Source of the DNA: Chiridota heheva
Lineage: Eukaryota > Echinodermata > Holothuroidea > Apodida > Chiridotidae
Reading direction: 5' to 3'
Assembly (NCBI GenBank): GCA_020152595.1
Contig: JAIGNY010002242.1
Location: 602,501 to 666,500, forward strand
Length of the DNA stretch: 64,000 nt
The stretch's first letter is position 1. Each line of letters begins with the position of its first letter. The position numbers and the translations under genes were made by a program. The notes beneath the pieces were generated by a model that saw nothing but the letters and a program-made list of their open reading frames with translations, was not told where the DNA came from and did not search any database. Shown one piece after another: positions 12,157-22,619 of this stretch.

Positions 12157-12168
12157 GATCTAAACATT
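12157..12168 (+). repeat. Target-site duplication of LINE A (3' side)
   Basis: GATCTAAACATT lies directly next to the (AAAC)n tail of LINE A and is repeated exactly at 17341-17352 on the other side of the element. Twelve identical bases mark a target-primed reverse transcription insertion. Confidence 0.9.
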
Positions 12169-12379
12169 GTTTGTTTGTTTGTTTGATGATGGCTTAACTG
12201 CACCACAACAACTAAGGTCAAATTGTGCCTGAGAGGTCAGATCATTCTAGAGGTAGAAAGTAAAGAAAACAGGGGGAGAATGAGAGAAATTTAAGGACAA
12301 AAGGTCAGAAAGCTGTGATTGTGAGGGGAGGTGCATGGTTGAAACAAAAACAAAGTAGAGAGGGGGTGGAAAAGGAGAA

Positions 12380-15300
12380 TTAAATATGGTCGTAGAGGGA
12401 AGCATGATGAAGAAAGGAGATAATTTTATGCGGAGGATTTTTCTGGAAGAACTCAGCAATTGAGTTGTAGGGAGCGAGGGAAGCTCTGGGAAGGTTGTAC
12501 AGGGGGCAAGCAGGGAGAACGTGATGGATTGTGAGGGTGCAATGGCAATTGTTGCAGAGGGGTTGGGGGGAGCCAATAAGGAGGTGGGAGTGGGTGAGAT
12601 GAGTGTGACCAATTCTAAGACAGGTAATATGAATGTTGTCAATACGAGAGAGGTTGTTGGTGGTGGCTTTGATCGGAATTGTGGGCTGGATGACATGGAG
12701 TTTGTTATCAATTTGGGACTTCCATGAGGTTTGCCAGCGGTCCCGAACAAGGGAAGCGATAAGCGGTTTGATGTCAGAGAGGGTTTTGGGAAAAGGGGCA
12801 GGGAGGAGGGTGAGGGCAAGCTTAGCGGCTGCATCAGCCCTGTCATTACCCGGGATGCCAACATGGCTGGGTATCCAGAAAAAAAGAATACTTTTCCTGC
12901 AGAGGGTGGGAGAAAGGAGTTTGGGGAGGAGGAGGTGGCATGTGAGGTTATTCCATTTAAGAATGAGTAAAGAAGTAAGAACAGCCTTTGAGTCGGAGAA
13001 AATAACAAAGTGGCTGAGCTGGGAGTACTCAATAAAGTTGAGGGCAAGGAGAATGGCCTTAGCCTTGGCTGAAAAGATGGATGAGTAGTCCGGAAGTCTG
13101 TTACTGAGGGTGATGTCTTGGATGACGGCAGCAGCAGCTGTCTTGTTGCCCTCCTTGGACCCATCAGTATAGATGGAGGTGTAATTTGAGAGTTGGTCTT
13201 TGACTTGTTTGTGGAGATTGATGAAGAGGTTAGGATGGGTTTGAGCTTTGTGATGAGGCCCAGGTGGACAGAAGGGAGGGGGGGGTGGCCCAGGGAGGAA
13301 AAGTGGGCCAGGAGAAGGTGCTGAGAGTGGTGGGGTTGATGCCGAGATGGAAGAGGTCTGATTTAACGGGTAAGCTGAAGGGAGGGGATAGGGTTTTAGT
13401 CCTATCAAAAAGGGTGGAGAAATTGGGGTACCTAATGAGGTTGTAAACAGGGTTCTGGGTGTTGGTGAGGACCCTAAAAGCATAGGATAGGCTAAGCTTT
13501 CTACATCTAAGTAGAAAGGGGGGTTCGTTGGCTTCAACATGAAGGCTGGTGATTGGGGAGGATCCTGTAGGCACCTAGACAAAGCCTGAGGGCTTCATTT
13601 TGGATGGTGTTGATGTGGTTGAGGTATGAGTTGTGAGCGACACAGTAGACAATATTGCCGTAGTCAAGCTTGGCACGAATGGTGAGCCTGAAAGTTTTGA
13701 GAAGAGCAAAGCGGTTTGCACCCCAAGTGGTGTTGGGGAGGAGTCTGAGGAAGTTGAGGGAGCTGTTGCATTTCAGTTTCAGGTTGGTGATGTGTTGCTT
13801 GTAGGTAAGCTTAGGGTCTAGACTTAGACCCAGGAACTTTGTGTATTCAACTTTTGGGATGCGATTACCATGAAGCACAAAGTTTGGGTCGGGATGGAGG
13901 TTGTTGAAATGACAAAAGTGCATGCAGACTGTCTTGTCTTTGGAGAATTCAAAAGCGTTTTTGTTGCTCCAGTCTTGCAGCAGGTCGAGGCTGGTTTGGA
14001 GCCTACTTTCAACGATAGGAAAGCTAGGGGAAAAGTAGAAGATGGTGAAGTCATCCACATATAAGGTACGTTTGATGTTGGGGCCAAGGTTATCCGCGAT
14101 GCCATTGATGCTCAGGTTGAAGAGAGTGGGAGAGAAGATGCTGCCTTGGGGGACGCCCTCTTCTTGGGGGTAAGGGTTGGAGAGGGTGTGGCCAATACGA
14201 ACTTGGAACCGCCTGGATGAGAGGAAGTTTTGAATAAAGATGGAGAGATGGCCTCTGAGGCCGATAGTGTGAAGTTTGCCGTATTTCCAAGTAATGTCGA
14301 AAGCTTTCTCAAGGTCAAAAAATATGGCAATGAGGTGTTCCTTTTTTGCAAAGGATTCCCGGATAGCGGTGTCAAGCGTAATTAGCTGCTCTAGGGTATT
14401 GCAACATTTTCGGAAGCCGCTTTGGTCAGGGGAGAGGATTCTGTTGGTCTCAAGAAACCAGTTTAGTCTCTGATTAATGATCCTTTCCATAATTTTACAC
14501 AGACAGCAAGTGAGGACGATGGGGCGGTAGCTGGAGGGGTCGGTACCGTCTTTCCCCGGTTTAAGGACGGGGATGACAATAGCTGTCCTCCATATAGTGG
14601 GAAAGGAGTGTGAGGTCCAAATGTTGTTGAAGATTGTGAGTAGGGTAGTGGTGGCCTTGATAGGGAGGTGTTTCAGGAACTGGTAGGGAATGTTATCTGG
14701 GCCCTTGGAGGTAAAACCAGCGTCGTGGATGGCTAGGTTTAATTCAGAAAGGGTGAGAAGGGCGTTGTAGCTTTCGAAGTTGTCGGAAGGAAAAGTGATT
14801 CTCCGGGCTTCATCAGAAGCTTTTGGGGTTTTGAAGGCATTGGGAGTAATTGGTCAAGGATGAGATGTTGCTGAAAGTGGCGGCGAGGTGGTTAACAATG
14901 TCTTTTTTTGCGGTGAGAAGGTCACCATTCTGAGAGAGGTGGGAGGTATGAAATTTGCCCACTCTGCCGTGGAAGCTGTTAACCATTCTCCAAATCTTCT
15001 TAGTGGGGGTGTTGGTGGTGAGAGAAGAGATGAAGTTGTTCCAAGTGTTAGTTTTACTGTCCTTGATAGTGCGTCTGGCCTTGGCACGGCTGATGCGAAA
15101 GAGGTTGAGGTTATGGGTGGTCGGGCTAGTTTTGAAGTTCCTGAGGGCTCTTTTCCTGTTCTCGATGGCAATTTTGCAGTCATCAGAGAACCAGAGGTTG
15201 GGGGGATGATTTGGGGGTTTGGAGGTTTTGGGAATTGAGTAGGTGGCGATGTTGATAAGGATATTACTAAAGTTTGACATGGGTTCCTTATCCTCAAGGA

Positions 15301-16075
15301 GATGGGGGGAGAGGTGTGAGTCACAGAGGGTTTCGAAAAGGGGCCAGTCAGCCTTCTCGAGGTTCCAATTTGGGGTGTGGTCAGTGGGAGTTTGAAGGTT
15401 GGAGTGTATAAGAAGAGGGTAATGATCACTACCACAGAGGTCAGCAGTGACTTTCCAGCTAAAATCAGGGAGGAGGTTAGGGGAACAGATAGACAGGTCA
15501 ATACAGGTAAGGGAACCTGTGGCAGGGTGAAGGTAGGTCGGGGATTTAGTGTTGAGCAAGGAGAGGCTGTGCTGACGAAGAGTGTTTTTGATGAGCTTGC
15601 CTCTGGGGGTGGTGGTAACAGAGCCCCACAGAGGGTTGTGAGTATTGAAGTCACCAAGAAGGATAGAGGGGGAGGGGAGCTGAGAGATGAGGTTGTTAAG
15701 GCTGGTTGGCTGAATGTTGGTGTTGAGGGGGAGATAGATATTGCAAAGAGTGAAAGTTTTATGGAGGGAGATAGATATACAGATGGCCTGAAGGTCGGTA
15801 TTCACTTGAACAGGGCTGTGCGGGATATCGTGTCTTACGAGAATGGAGACGCCCCCACAGGCCCTGTCGGCGTCCACTTGATGTTTGTGATAGCAAGCGA
15901 AGTTGTTGAGGGAGTAATGGTCAGTGGTTTTCAAGAAAGTTTCTTGTAGGCAGAAGACGACCGGGTTGAAAGTGGTGGCCAGAAGGTCAATTTCTTTAGA
16001 ATTGGCCTTAAGGTTCCTTATGTTCCATTGTATGATGTTGAGAATGTTATTTCTATCGTTTATGTTGCACGCCAT
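12380..16075 (-). pseudogene. LINE A ORF2 (APE endonuclease, reverse transcriptase, RNase H), frameshifted
   Basis: ORF2 starts at the ATG at 16075. Endonuclease (16075-about 15350): NIIQWNIRNL, FCLQETFL, LLGDFNTHNPLWG and CGSDHYPLL, so the Asn, Glu, Asp-Asn and Ser-Asp-His catalytic set is present. A frameshift near 14830 leads into the RT: GPDNIPYQFLKHL, SYRPIVLTCCLCKIMERII, QSGFRKCCNTLEQL, FFDLEKAFD, GVPQGSIFSPTLFNL and the active-site YVDD at 14050-14061. Two more shifts, near 13570 and 13230, precede RNase H: YTDGSK, FSDSKAVL and SHVGIPGNDRADAAAK. The expected catalytic Glu is Lys here (AKAKAI; codon 13064-13066). The C-terminal motif C-x2-C...H (CNNCHCTLTIHHVLPACPLY) precedes the stop at about 12380. 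Confidence 0.88.
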
Positions 16076-16089
16076 AAGGGGGCATAGGG

Positions 16090-17340
16090 TTATCTTGAGG
16101 AGGATCTGTTCGGTCTGAGTTGGTTTATTTTTTCTTTGGATTTGTCCCTATTTCTTTGGGAACGGTTATTTTTGAAAGTTGGACGAGAAGTATGTTCGGT
16201 AACCGAACAATCCATGTTCTCTTCCGTGTCATTTGTATAGGTGTGGGTTTGAATGGTGGACTGTTTGTTTATTGGTTGTTTCTTGGTTTGTTGCTTGTTG
16301 ATTGGGTGACTGTTACTGTTAGCCACGTTGGCTTGAGTTTGTTGTTTGTTGGCATTAGATGTGTTGACGTAGGGGATGGCGGAAATCTTTGAGGAGGAAG
16401 GAAGGTTAGGGGGAGAAGTGGTGGTGGTGGAGGTCGTTTGGGTAGTAGGTGTGGTTTGTTTGTTGTCAATGGTGATGGGCTTAGTTAGGACTTGATAAAA
16501 AGAGCCAGGTGAGGTCTGTTTGGGTATGCGAGTCAGTTTTTTTTTGTGTTAGGGGGGGCATTATTGGTGTTGGAGGAGACTACGCTCGAGTAGGATGGTT
16601 TAGTGTGCAGTGAAGCGAGAAATTGCTTCCTGGCCTCTGGGTATGTGATGTTGGGGTTAAGGGATTTTAGTTTGGTTATTTGTTTTTCTTGGAGCCAGGT
16701 GGGGCAGTCTTTAGAAAAGGAGGGATGGTTTGCTGGATGGGTACCGCTGCAATTCGTGCAATGTGGGGTGCTGGTGCAGGAGGTGCTGTCATGGTCTAGG
16801 GCTCCACAGTTGCCACAGCGCTTGGCTGCGGCAGGAGTTTTTCCCATGGCCATACCTCTGGCACTTATGGCAACGGAGGGGGTTTGGGATATAAGGGTTG
16901 ACTGGGATCCTTAAGTAGCCTGCTGTTATGTGGGAGGGGAGAGTTGGTGTGGAAAAAAGTAGGAAAATGGTGTTAGTGGGTGTTTCGGCACCGTCTCTCT
17001 TGAGGACGAGACGACGGGCTTCTGTGACATTTTGGGTGGATAGTTCATTAACGAGGTCTTCATCAGTTAGGTAGGCCAAATCCCTGGATCTGACCACACC
17101 TTTACTGTAGTTTAGGGAACGGTGGGGGGTGACAGTAACGTCAATGCCTGTATTAGCTAGGGTTTTGGTGTTAAGGAGGGTGGTAGCTTGAGTACCTCTG
17201 GTGCAGTGCACCAGGAGATCACCGGATCTGAGGGTGGAGACTTTAGGAAGGGTACCGACAAGGCCTTGGAGTGCCTTGTGGATTAGGAATGGGGAAACTT
17301 TCTTGAAACTATACTCTTTATTTGTGGCCTGTATTATAAG
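16090..17340 (-). pseudogene. LINE A ORF1 (gag-like, CCHC zinc knuckles), frameshifted
   Basis: ORF1 of this LINE type makes an RNA-binding ribonucleoprotein component. The frame is open from the element edge (SFKKVSPFLIHKALQGLVG) to LRCHKCQRYGHGKNSC, the first knuckle (C-x2-C-x4-H-x4-C), then shifts near 16830. In the next frame follow CGNCGALDHDSTSC and CTNCSGTHPANHP..C, two further knuckles, and the segment YPEARKQFLASLHTKPSYSSV. A second shift lies near 16535-16550, after which a Ser/Thr/Pro-rich tail runs to a stop near 16090, 15 bp before ORF2. The start codon is missing because of the 5' truncation. Confidence 0.8.
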
Positions 17341-17352
17341 GATCTAAACATT
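17341..17352 (+). repeat. Target-site duplication of LINE A (5' side)
   Basis: Exact partner of the 12-bp sequence GATCTAAACATT at 12157-12168. It marks the 5' junction of the retrotransposon. Confidence 0.9.
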
Positions 17353-17649
17353 ATTGATTGATTTATCTACGAATCAAAGTAATAATACAAATTCCCATCA
17401 GCACACAAAAATATAAATTTAAATGTAAAAGGAGCTGCGGCCGAAAAGTGAGGGCGTATTAAAGTTGAGGCTCATAGAAAATCCAATACCTTTCTTGCAC
17501 CCAGCGGTGCGGAATATCATAAACATCACTAAATCCTGACCCAAATACTCAAAACTTGTACATGTTTTCCCATTAACTTTTTAAATTTGTTTGCTTGGGT
17601 GTGATGGTTGAAAATTTCTGTAAAAAAGCCCAGTGTGGTGCGACTTTTA

Positions 17650-17900
17650 TCTATTTATATATGTAGAAATGACTGGTGTAGTACAGTAAGTTTACTATGG
17701 AAGGTTGGTGCCCTTATCCTCACATTGTTAACAATTGTTGATATATTTGGAAGAAAATTCATTCAACGTTTTAAGATTTGAATTATTTTTCTTCAAACAC
17801 TTCAGGTGGTAAATCATAATTACCCTTACAAGATTAGGTTTTACTACTTTACTGAAATATCCAATAGATTTTAAGCCTTTTACACCATGCAGAAACCTGG
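17650..17900 (+). mobile_element. Partial copy of the 577-bp foldback element
   Basis: Collinear with 27290-27520 of the complete copy. Shared blocks include TGTAGAAATGACTGGTGTAG, CCTCATCCTCACATT or its variant, AGCAATTGTT-like, AGGTGGTA.AT.ATAA, ACCCTTAC.AGATT and GGTTTTACTACTTT. Both ends are missing, including both terminal inverted repeats. No protein is encoded. Confidence 0.75.
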
Positions 17901-17904
17901 ACAG

Positions 17905-18615
17905 ACACTCTCTAGTAAAAAACAAAAATAGCTTGGAAGGTTGACAAACGTAACTCTATACAATTGCTCATGTTTCAGAGACAATGTTTCGGAAATTTTG
18001 AAAGGTTGTTCCTGATGTTCTTGTCGACAGCTACGATAAGGATAGAATTACCTTAAGTGAAGAATGCTGAAAAGATTGACTACGAGGAAGTCATTGACAA
18101 GAATCATGATTGTTATATAGTTATAAACAAACACTACTCGCTGCGAGTAAAAGGCGTTTCTTACTAGTTTTATAGTCCAATTGAAAAATAAACTTTCCTA
18201 AGGGTCGCCATGATACCCTGAAATACCACTATGGGAAAATGTTTACATAGTATAATGGTTTTTCACATATGTAGATGGTTTGTGTAACATGACATTTGAA
18301 AGAAAGTAGCTGATTATTACAAAAATATTTTGGGATCTCATAGTCATCTCCTCACATAACATACAGAATACATTCACATGAATTTCAAGGACTAAAATCA
18401 AGGACTAAAATTAAGGAATGAAATAAACAGAACCATAAAAGAAATTTTATCTCCCTTCCAGTTCAATTTTAATATGTCAAGTACCGATCAAAGCCAAGGT
18501 TCATCGGTTATAACTAAGCTTTTACTCACAATTGCATGCTCTTTAAAAAAAAAAAAAAATAATAATAATTGTACATGTTCATAGACTTTTATGCAGTTGT
18601 AAAATATTCCAAAAT
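17905..18615. other. SMG5 intron, no feature seen
   Basis: AT-rich intron DNA between the foldback fragment and the exon at 18625. It has an A-run at 18545-18562. Nothing else supportable was seen. Confidence 0.6.
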
Positions 18616-18624
18616 ATCACTTAC

Positions 18625-18787
18625 CACCAGAAAGCCCAGCATTTGGTGCACATACAAAATCCACTGCAGGATTCAGCTCCAAGTTGAATTCTTTCTGAAT
18701 TCGCAGAAGAAGATGGTGGTAGAATCCCTGGGCTGCCATCAGATGTGTTCGATAAGCACATTCATAGTTTGATCCAGAGCGCAGATG
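18625..18787 (-). CDS. SMG5: SMG5 internal exon
   Basis: Minus-strand exon of 163 bp with acceptor TTTCTGATAG and donor GTAAGT. It starts in phase 0 with CAT (His) and ends with one base of a split codon. It encodes HLRSGSNYECAYRTH, then GFYHHLLLRIQKEFNLEL, and ends in NAGLSG. The motif ECAYRTHL plus GFY.HLLL.IQ matches the SMG5 14-3-3-like helical domain (ECAYRTHLVAGIGFYQHLLL in human as recalled). The intron upstream, to the exon at 45370, is about 26.6 kb and carries most of the mobile DNA in the window. The one downstream, to 10953, is about 7.7 kb and contains LINE A. No frame damage is seen, so the gene looks functional despite the repeat load. Confidence 0.92.
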
Positions 18788-19344
18788 CTATCAGAAACAA
18801 AATGAACAATTTTAAATGAAAACCTCCCTGTACTGGTACTAAAAATGTCATGTATGTATGTTTTGTTAACCTACTTATCTTACCAACCATGTATGGGAAA
18901 AGGGGGAGCAAAGGGGGACAATTTGCTACATATATGTCACCTGAGGTATAACAATTTGAGAAGAAAAACATGGGAAATAGGTTGCTGCACTGAAACAGTA
19001 GAAACTAGACATCAATGATGTTATAGCTCAACCCATTACAATGCAAGAAGAATTGATTGCTTTCAGTGATTTTATTTTTGTCATATGTACTTTTATGATG
19101 TTTTTATAGTTTGATTTGAGGTGCATTCCATTTGTGGGCAATTATTCATCATGTTGAAAATTCAAGAGTTTCAACTTTCCTGTATGACTTGTATTCAGTT
19201 TGTTTGTTTGGGTGTAATGGCACCTTAACAGTCAGGTCATATGTGCCAAACGAGGTTAGATGTGAATGACTGTCAGATTGGTTCTCAGTAATGACTTAGT
19301 TTTGCCGTGGGTGCAATGAGGTTCAGGTTATAGCGATGTCTGAA

Positions 19345-19540
19345 AAATTATGCTTCTAACAAAAGCTATGTGACATTCAATGCATGGTGCCATCATGTCT
19401 CACTTGATTACTGACGTTGGCGAGGTCATAGGTAAATTCCACCACAACATATAGTTAGAAAATACATTTTGCAAACGTAACAAAATGTGTAACATTTACA
19501 CATTAATCTTCATAAATGTTAAATTAATTTCATTTGGCCG
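19345..19540 (+). repeat. Dispersed repeat, copy 1 of 2
   Basis: Shares ordered blocks with 21935-22140: ATGCTTCTAACAAAAG, GATTAC.GACGTT, AGGTCA, ATACATTTT and a TGT/ACAT-rich end. The two copies are diverged and in the same orientation. Family unknown, probably a decayed nonautonomous transposon. Just upstream, at 19195-19260, TTTGTTTGTTTGGGTGTAATGGCACC resembles the 3' end of the LINE A family and could be a short remnant of a relative. Confidence 0.5.
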
Positions 19541-19770
19541 GTACTGAAAAAAGATTACTAACCAAACATGTTTCAAAACGGCCACATATGTCATAATTAG
19601 CCGTGTCGCCAAACTAGCAGCTAAGGTTGTGACAGTTAGCATTTTTTCATAAATGTACAGCTGTCACCATTACGGTCCACAACCGTTTAACCCTAAGGCC
19701 AGTTGTCATAAGTGGACGCCCTTTTAACGCAAGTATAAAGCGAAATCTTCGCCAGGTTCTTAACAATTAT

Positions 19771-19915
19771 CTACCTACTGTGGTGTAGCGGTTATCATAC
19801 CTGTCTACAGACCACGAGGCCCCGGGTTCAATCCTGGGGTAGGTAGACACGCCAGTGCACCACAACTGGTTATCAAAGGCCGTGGACATTGACTTGGTTG
19901 TCGATGTTATGTCTG
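19771..19915 (+). mobile_element. tRNA-derived SINE, family 2
   Basis: The head at 19771-19846 folds like a tRNA: acceptor halves TACCTAC and GTAGGTA are complementary, the A box is TGGTGTAGCGG and the B box is GGTTCAATCC. The T stem has a mismatch and the anticodon stem is poor, so it is a SINE head, not a tRNA gene. The body (CACAACTGGTTATCAAAGGC, then GTGGACATTGACTT and GATGTTATGTC) matches the minus-strand copy at 30150-30312. The 3' limit is uncertain. Confidence 0.75.
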
Positions 19916-19919
19916 TCCG

Positions 19920-20820
19920 TATGTCGTACCTGTGTTCTCATCCGGATCGTATTAAGCGTTTCGTGATAGCATTGTTACTACTATAAGCGATTACGCAGGT
20001 GACAAGCCCGTCATTGTAATTGTGTGTTTACTCATCGTCGTCGGTTCTTATTAATAGACCTTCCATAGCAACCCATGCTAATCCACCGCGTGAAAGACGC
20101 TACCGTTATATTCACTATGTAATATGCAAACATGCACTTCCTGCTTCTCGTATGAGTGTGTGAAAGTCAAGTTGACATGTACGATCGTTACTTAAATATT
20201 GATATCTGGTGTTTTTATTCTTACATAATTAGTTCTTAAATAAATAAATAATTATCCCGATAAAAAAATCATATATTTCATGTACTTTCTTTGTCAAATA
20301 CTGTTAAAAAATCTCGTTTAATGAAAAACGAAACATAACATAGAAATCATGCTGCCAAATTTGTTTGTGACTTCAAAGAAACATACATGTACATATGAAA
20401 TATAATGGAATTTTGTTTTAAAGTTATGCCCCTAATTGTGTTTCATTTGACTTTTTACCATAATTGATGAAGAAATTACTGTTTTCCCCCTTAAACTTAA
20501 CAAAAAATCTTCGTATTTCCAAACATCCACGTGGAAATAATTTATTTAAAACGACCTACCTGGTATACGCAAGACCACACATTTTATCATACCTCTAGCC
20601 GCGAAGAAGAAAGTTTCATTGTACAATGGGATTGAAAGTGGAAAACTCCTAAGTATATCTCAAATTCCTTTCTTAAAAGTACATAATTTTGGTTATTTTT
20701 TTCTTTAAGATAGTTCTTTACACTTGTCCGTATATTATTAAAAAAAAAAAAAAATATCAGTTGAATGTGTACTTTATTAAGTATAAACATCATGTCCTAT
20801 TATATTCAGTAGTCATGGTA
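19920..20820. other. SMG5 intron, no feature seen
   Basis: Intron DNA downstream of the SINE. It has an A-run at about 20740-20755. No conserved protein block or repeat structure was recognised. Confidence 0.55.
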
Positions 20821-20825
20821 GTACC

Positions 20826-20935
20826 TTCCATGAGGGTGGAGGGGAGGGTGGAGGGGGAGGGTGGAGGAGGGAGAGGGTGGATCGGGAGGGTGGAGTGGGA
20901 GGGTGGAGGGTAAGGGTAGGGGGAGGGGAGAAACA
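20826..20935. repeat. G-rich minisatellite (GGAGGGTGGA)
   Basis: About ten degenerate copies of GGAGGGTGGA-type units with runs of three to five G on the plus strand. It could form G-quadruplexes in single-stranded DNA or RNA. SMG5 is transcribed from the other strand, so its transcript would carry the C-rich side. Confidence 0.8.
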
Positions 20936-20999
20936 GCATTGGGCAGAGGCGGTTGTGGCTACAGGGAATGGGATGGTAAATTTTGTCCAACGCATCTTT

Positions 21000-21930
21000 T
21001 TTTATTGGTATTTCTTGTCCCCAGTAGGCAAATATACTAAAATATTGGATGGGATCAATAGCTAAATACAAGTGTAACTGCCACGGTCGTGTGGAAAACG
21101 TATTTTATTTATACAACAGGAGACAAAGAAAATTGTTAAATAGGGTAGAGAGGGGTATACCCCCATTGTGGGAGTATTCCCTAATAATGGCGGGGGGGGG
21201 GGGGTGGGGTGGGGGGAACACAGAGGGTAGGCCTATAAATGTTGTATTTATATATCGTTTTGTCAGTTTGTAGTAGTTGCTGCTGTAGGATATTGTGTAA
21301 CTTCTTTCTGGGACATACAACATAAACTTCAAAATTATCATGCTACGTCGGAGTTCTTACTCACAAAGTGGGGACAGGCTTAACGCACCACACCCTAACA
21401 CACATCTAAGGCTAACATGTTTTTAAAACACATTTTTATTTCAATATTGGGTACATAGTGGTGCGTGGCCAGGGGGCAGGGGAGACTTTCCAATAATTAC
21501 GGCCCTTAGTGTTTGATAATGGTAATCCCAGGGTCATACAAGCAAGAATATGTCCCCTTTGATTTAGGTAAACAATTTGAATAGAAGAAAAATCTTTTTG
21601 ATTCCTATGCCAGACATGACAGTATCTGAAATGTGTGGAACAAGAACTAAAAATTTTAAAAATCGCGCAGAACGAAAAAAGAAGGTTATTAAAGTAAACA
21701 TAAAGCAAATGAAAAATAAGAAACTACTGTTGCTCTCAACAGTAAAGAAATAAAATAGATAATACAAGGATAAAATATACTTATCTTACTAAAAAGAAAG
21801 AAACGAGAGAAAATACTTAATACTTCTTTAAAAAAAAAAATAACGCACCTGATTTCATGGCCCTCGGTATTCGCGAACTTAGGGCCGGGTATATGCATCA
21901 TACTACCTCTTTTATTTAAGAATAGTGACA
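21000..21930. other. SMG5 intron with low-complexity tracts
   Basis: A G-run with GGGGTGGGGTGGGG lies at 21192-21220, and A-runs near 21830. No gene or recognisable element otherwise. Confidence 0.55.
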
Positions 21931-21934
21931 GTTG

Positions 21935-22140
21935 AAAAAATATGCTTCTAACAAAAGTTGTAAGCCGTTTTGTATTATTTTAATGTAGGAGTTAATGGAG
22001 GTTTCCACTATGTAACGGTCGATTACCGACGTTATCGGAGAGCAAAGGTCACTTTGAGTGCAGCATATTCTGCAACAATACATTTTAAAAACAAAATTAC
22101 GAACATTAGCAACCATCTACATGTATTAAAATAAAAAATG
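21935..22140 (+). repeat. Dispersed repeat, copy 2 of 2
   Basis: Partner of 19345-19540, with the shared blocks ATGCTTCTAACAAAAG, GATTACCGACGTTATCGGAG-like and ATACATTTT. It contains a short internal palindrome CCGACGTTATCGG. No coding content. Confidence 0.5.
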
Positions 22141-22490
22141 TTAGGCTATGACGTTTGCATGTTTGATTTTTTCTGCATAGGACTTCCAATTTGTTCAGTT
22201 TTAGTTTCGCTACGGAAAAAGCGTACTGCCGTGATTCCCGGGATACATATTTTCCTACTTTTTAAGTATAGGCCTATAGAATAAAAAAAAAAATAGTACA
22301 CAATTGGGGGTGGGGGATTTGTTTGAGTTTCATTTGTATCTTATGACCCCAAGTTTTGATAAGAAGCCAAGCATGCTCCTTCACGTTGAAGATGTGAATT
22401 AACGGCCCTGAAGTGTCAAAGATTCATTGTATGAAAATGCGTTTCTGCATCTCATCCACCCCATGCCATTTCAGAATTCAATTGTCTTAT

Positions 22491-22612
22491 CAGGGGTGGC
22501 GGAGCGTTCAAAATATTGGGGAATCTAATGAGATAAGGTGACATGTGATACGTTCACCTAAAATTATTAGGCTGAAGCCCGCACATCCCCCTTCCCAGCT
22601 CCGCCGCCTCTG
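22491..22612. mobile_element. 122-bp mini-element with hAT-like terminal inverted repeats
   Basis: Starts CAGGGGTGGCGGAGC and ends GCTCCGCCGCCTCTG, which is the inverted repeat with 13 of 15 matches. CAGNGG-type ends are usual for hAT-related nonautonomous elements. The 8-bp flanks (TGTCTTAT and TCGATTTC) do not match, so the target duplication is lost or the assignment is wrong. Confidence 0.5.
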
Positions 22613-22619
22613 TCGATTT

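Larger units (their letters stand above)
12169..17340 (-). mobile_element. LINE A: nearly full-length I/Nimb-type non-LTR retrotransposon
   Basis: A 5.17-kb minus-strand element bounded by a perfect 12-bp TSD. Order from its 5' end: ORF1 (gag-like, CCHC knuckles) from 17340; ORF2 from 16075 with APE endonuclease, reverse transcriptase, RNase H and a C-terminal Cys/His motif; short 3' UTR; tail of about four AAAC units at 12169-12184. APE plus RNase H plus CCHC ORF1 with a short-repeat tail points to the I group, most like Nimb; the clade is inferred. ORF1 is already open at the 5' edge without a start, so the copy is slightly 5'-truncated. A few frameshifts break both ORFs. The intact TSD and long open stretches suggest a fairly young insertion into the SMG5 intron. 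Confidence 0.9.

Noticed and set aside
12633-15949. Plus-strand open frames of up to 190 codons opposite LINE A ORF2
   Set aside because: Shadows of the minus-strand LINE frame, without conserved domains of their own.
20689-20913. Short open frames over the GGAGGGTGGA tract
   Set aside because: Low-complexity repeat without homology.
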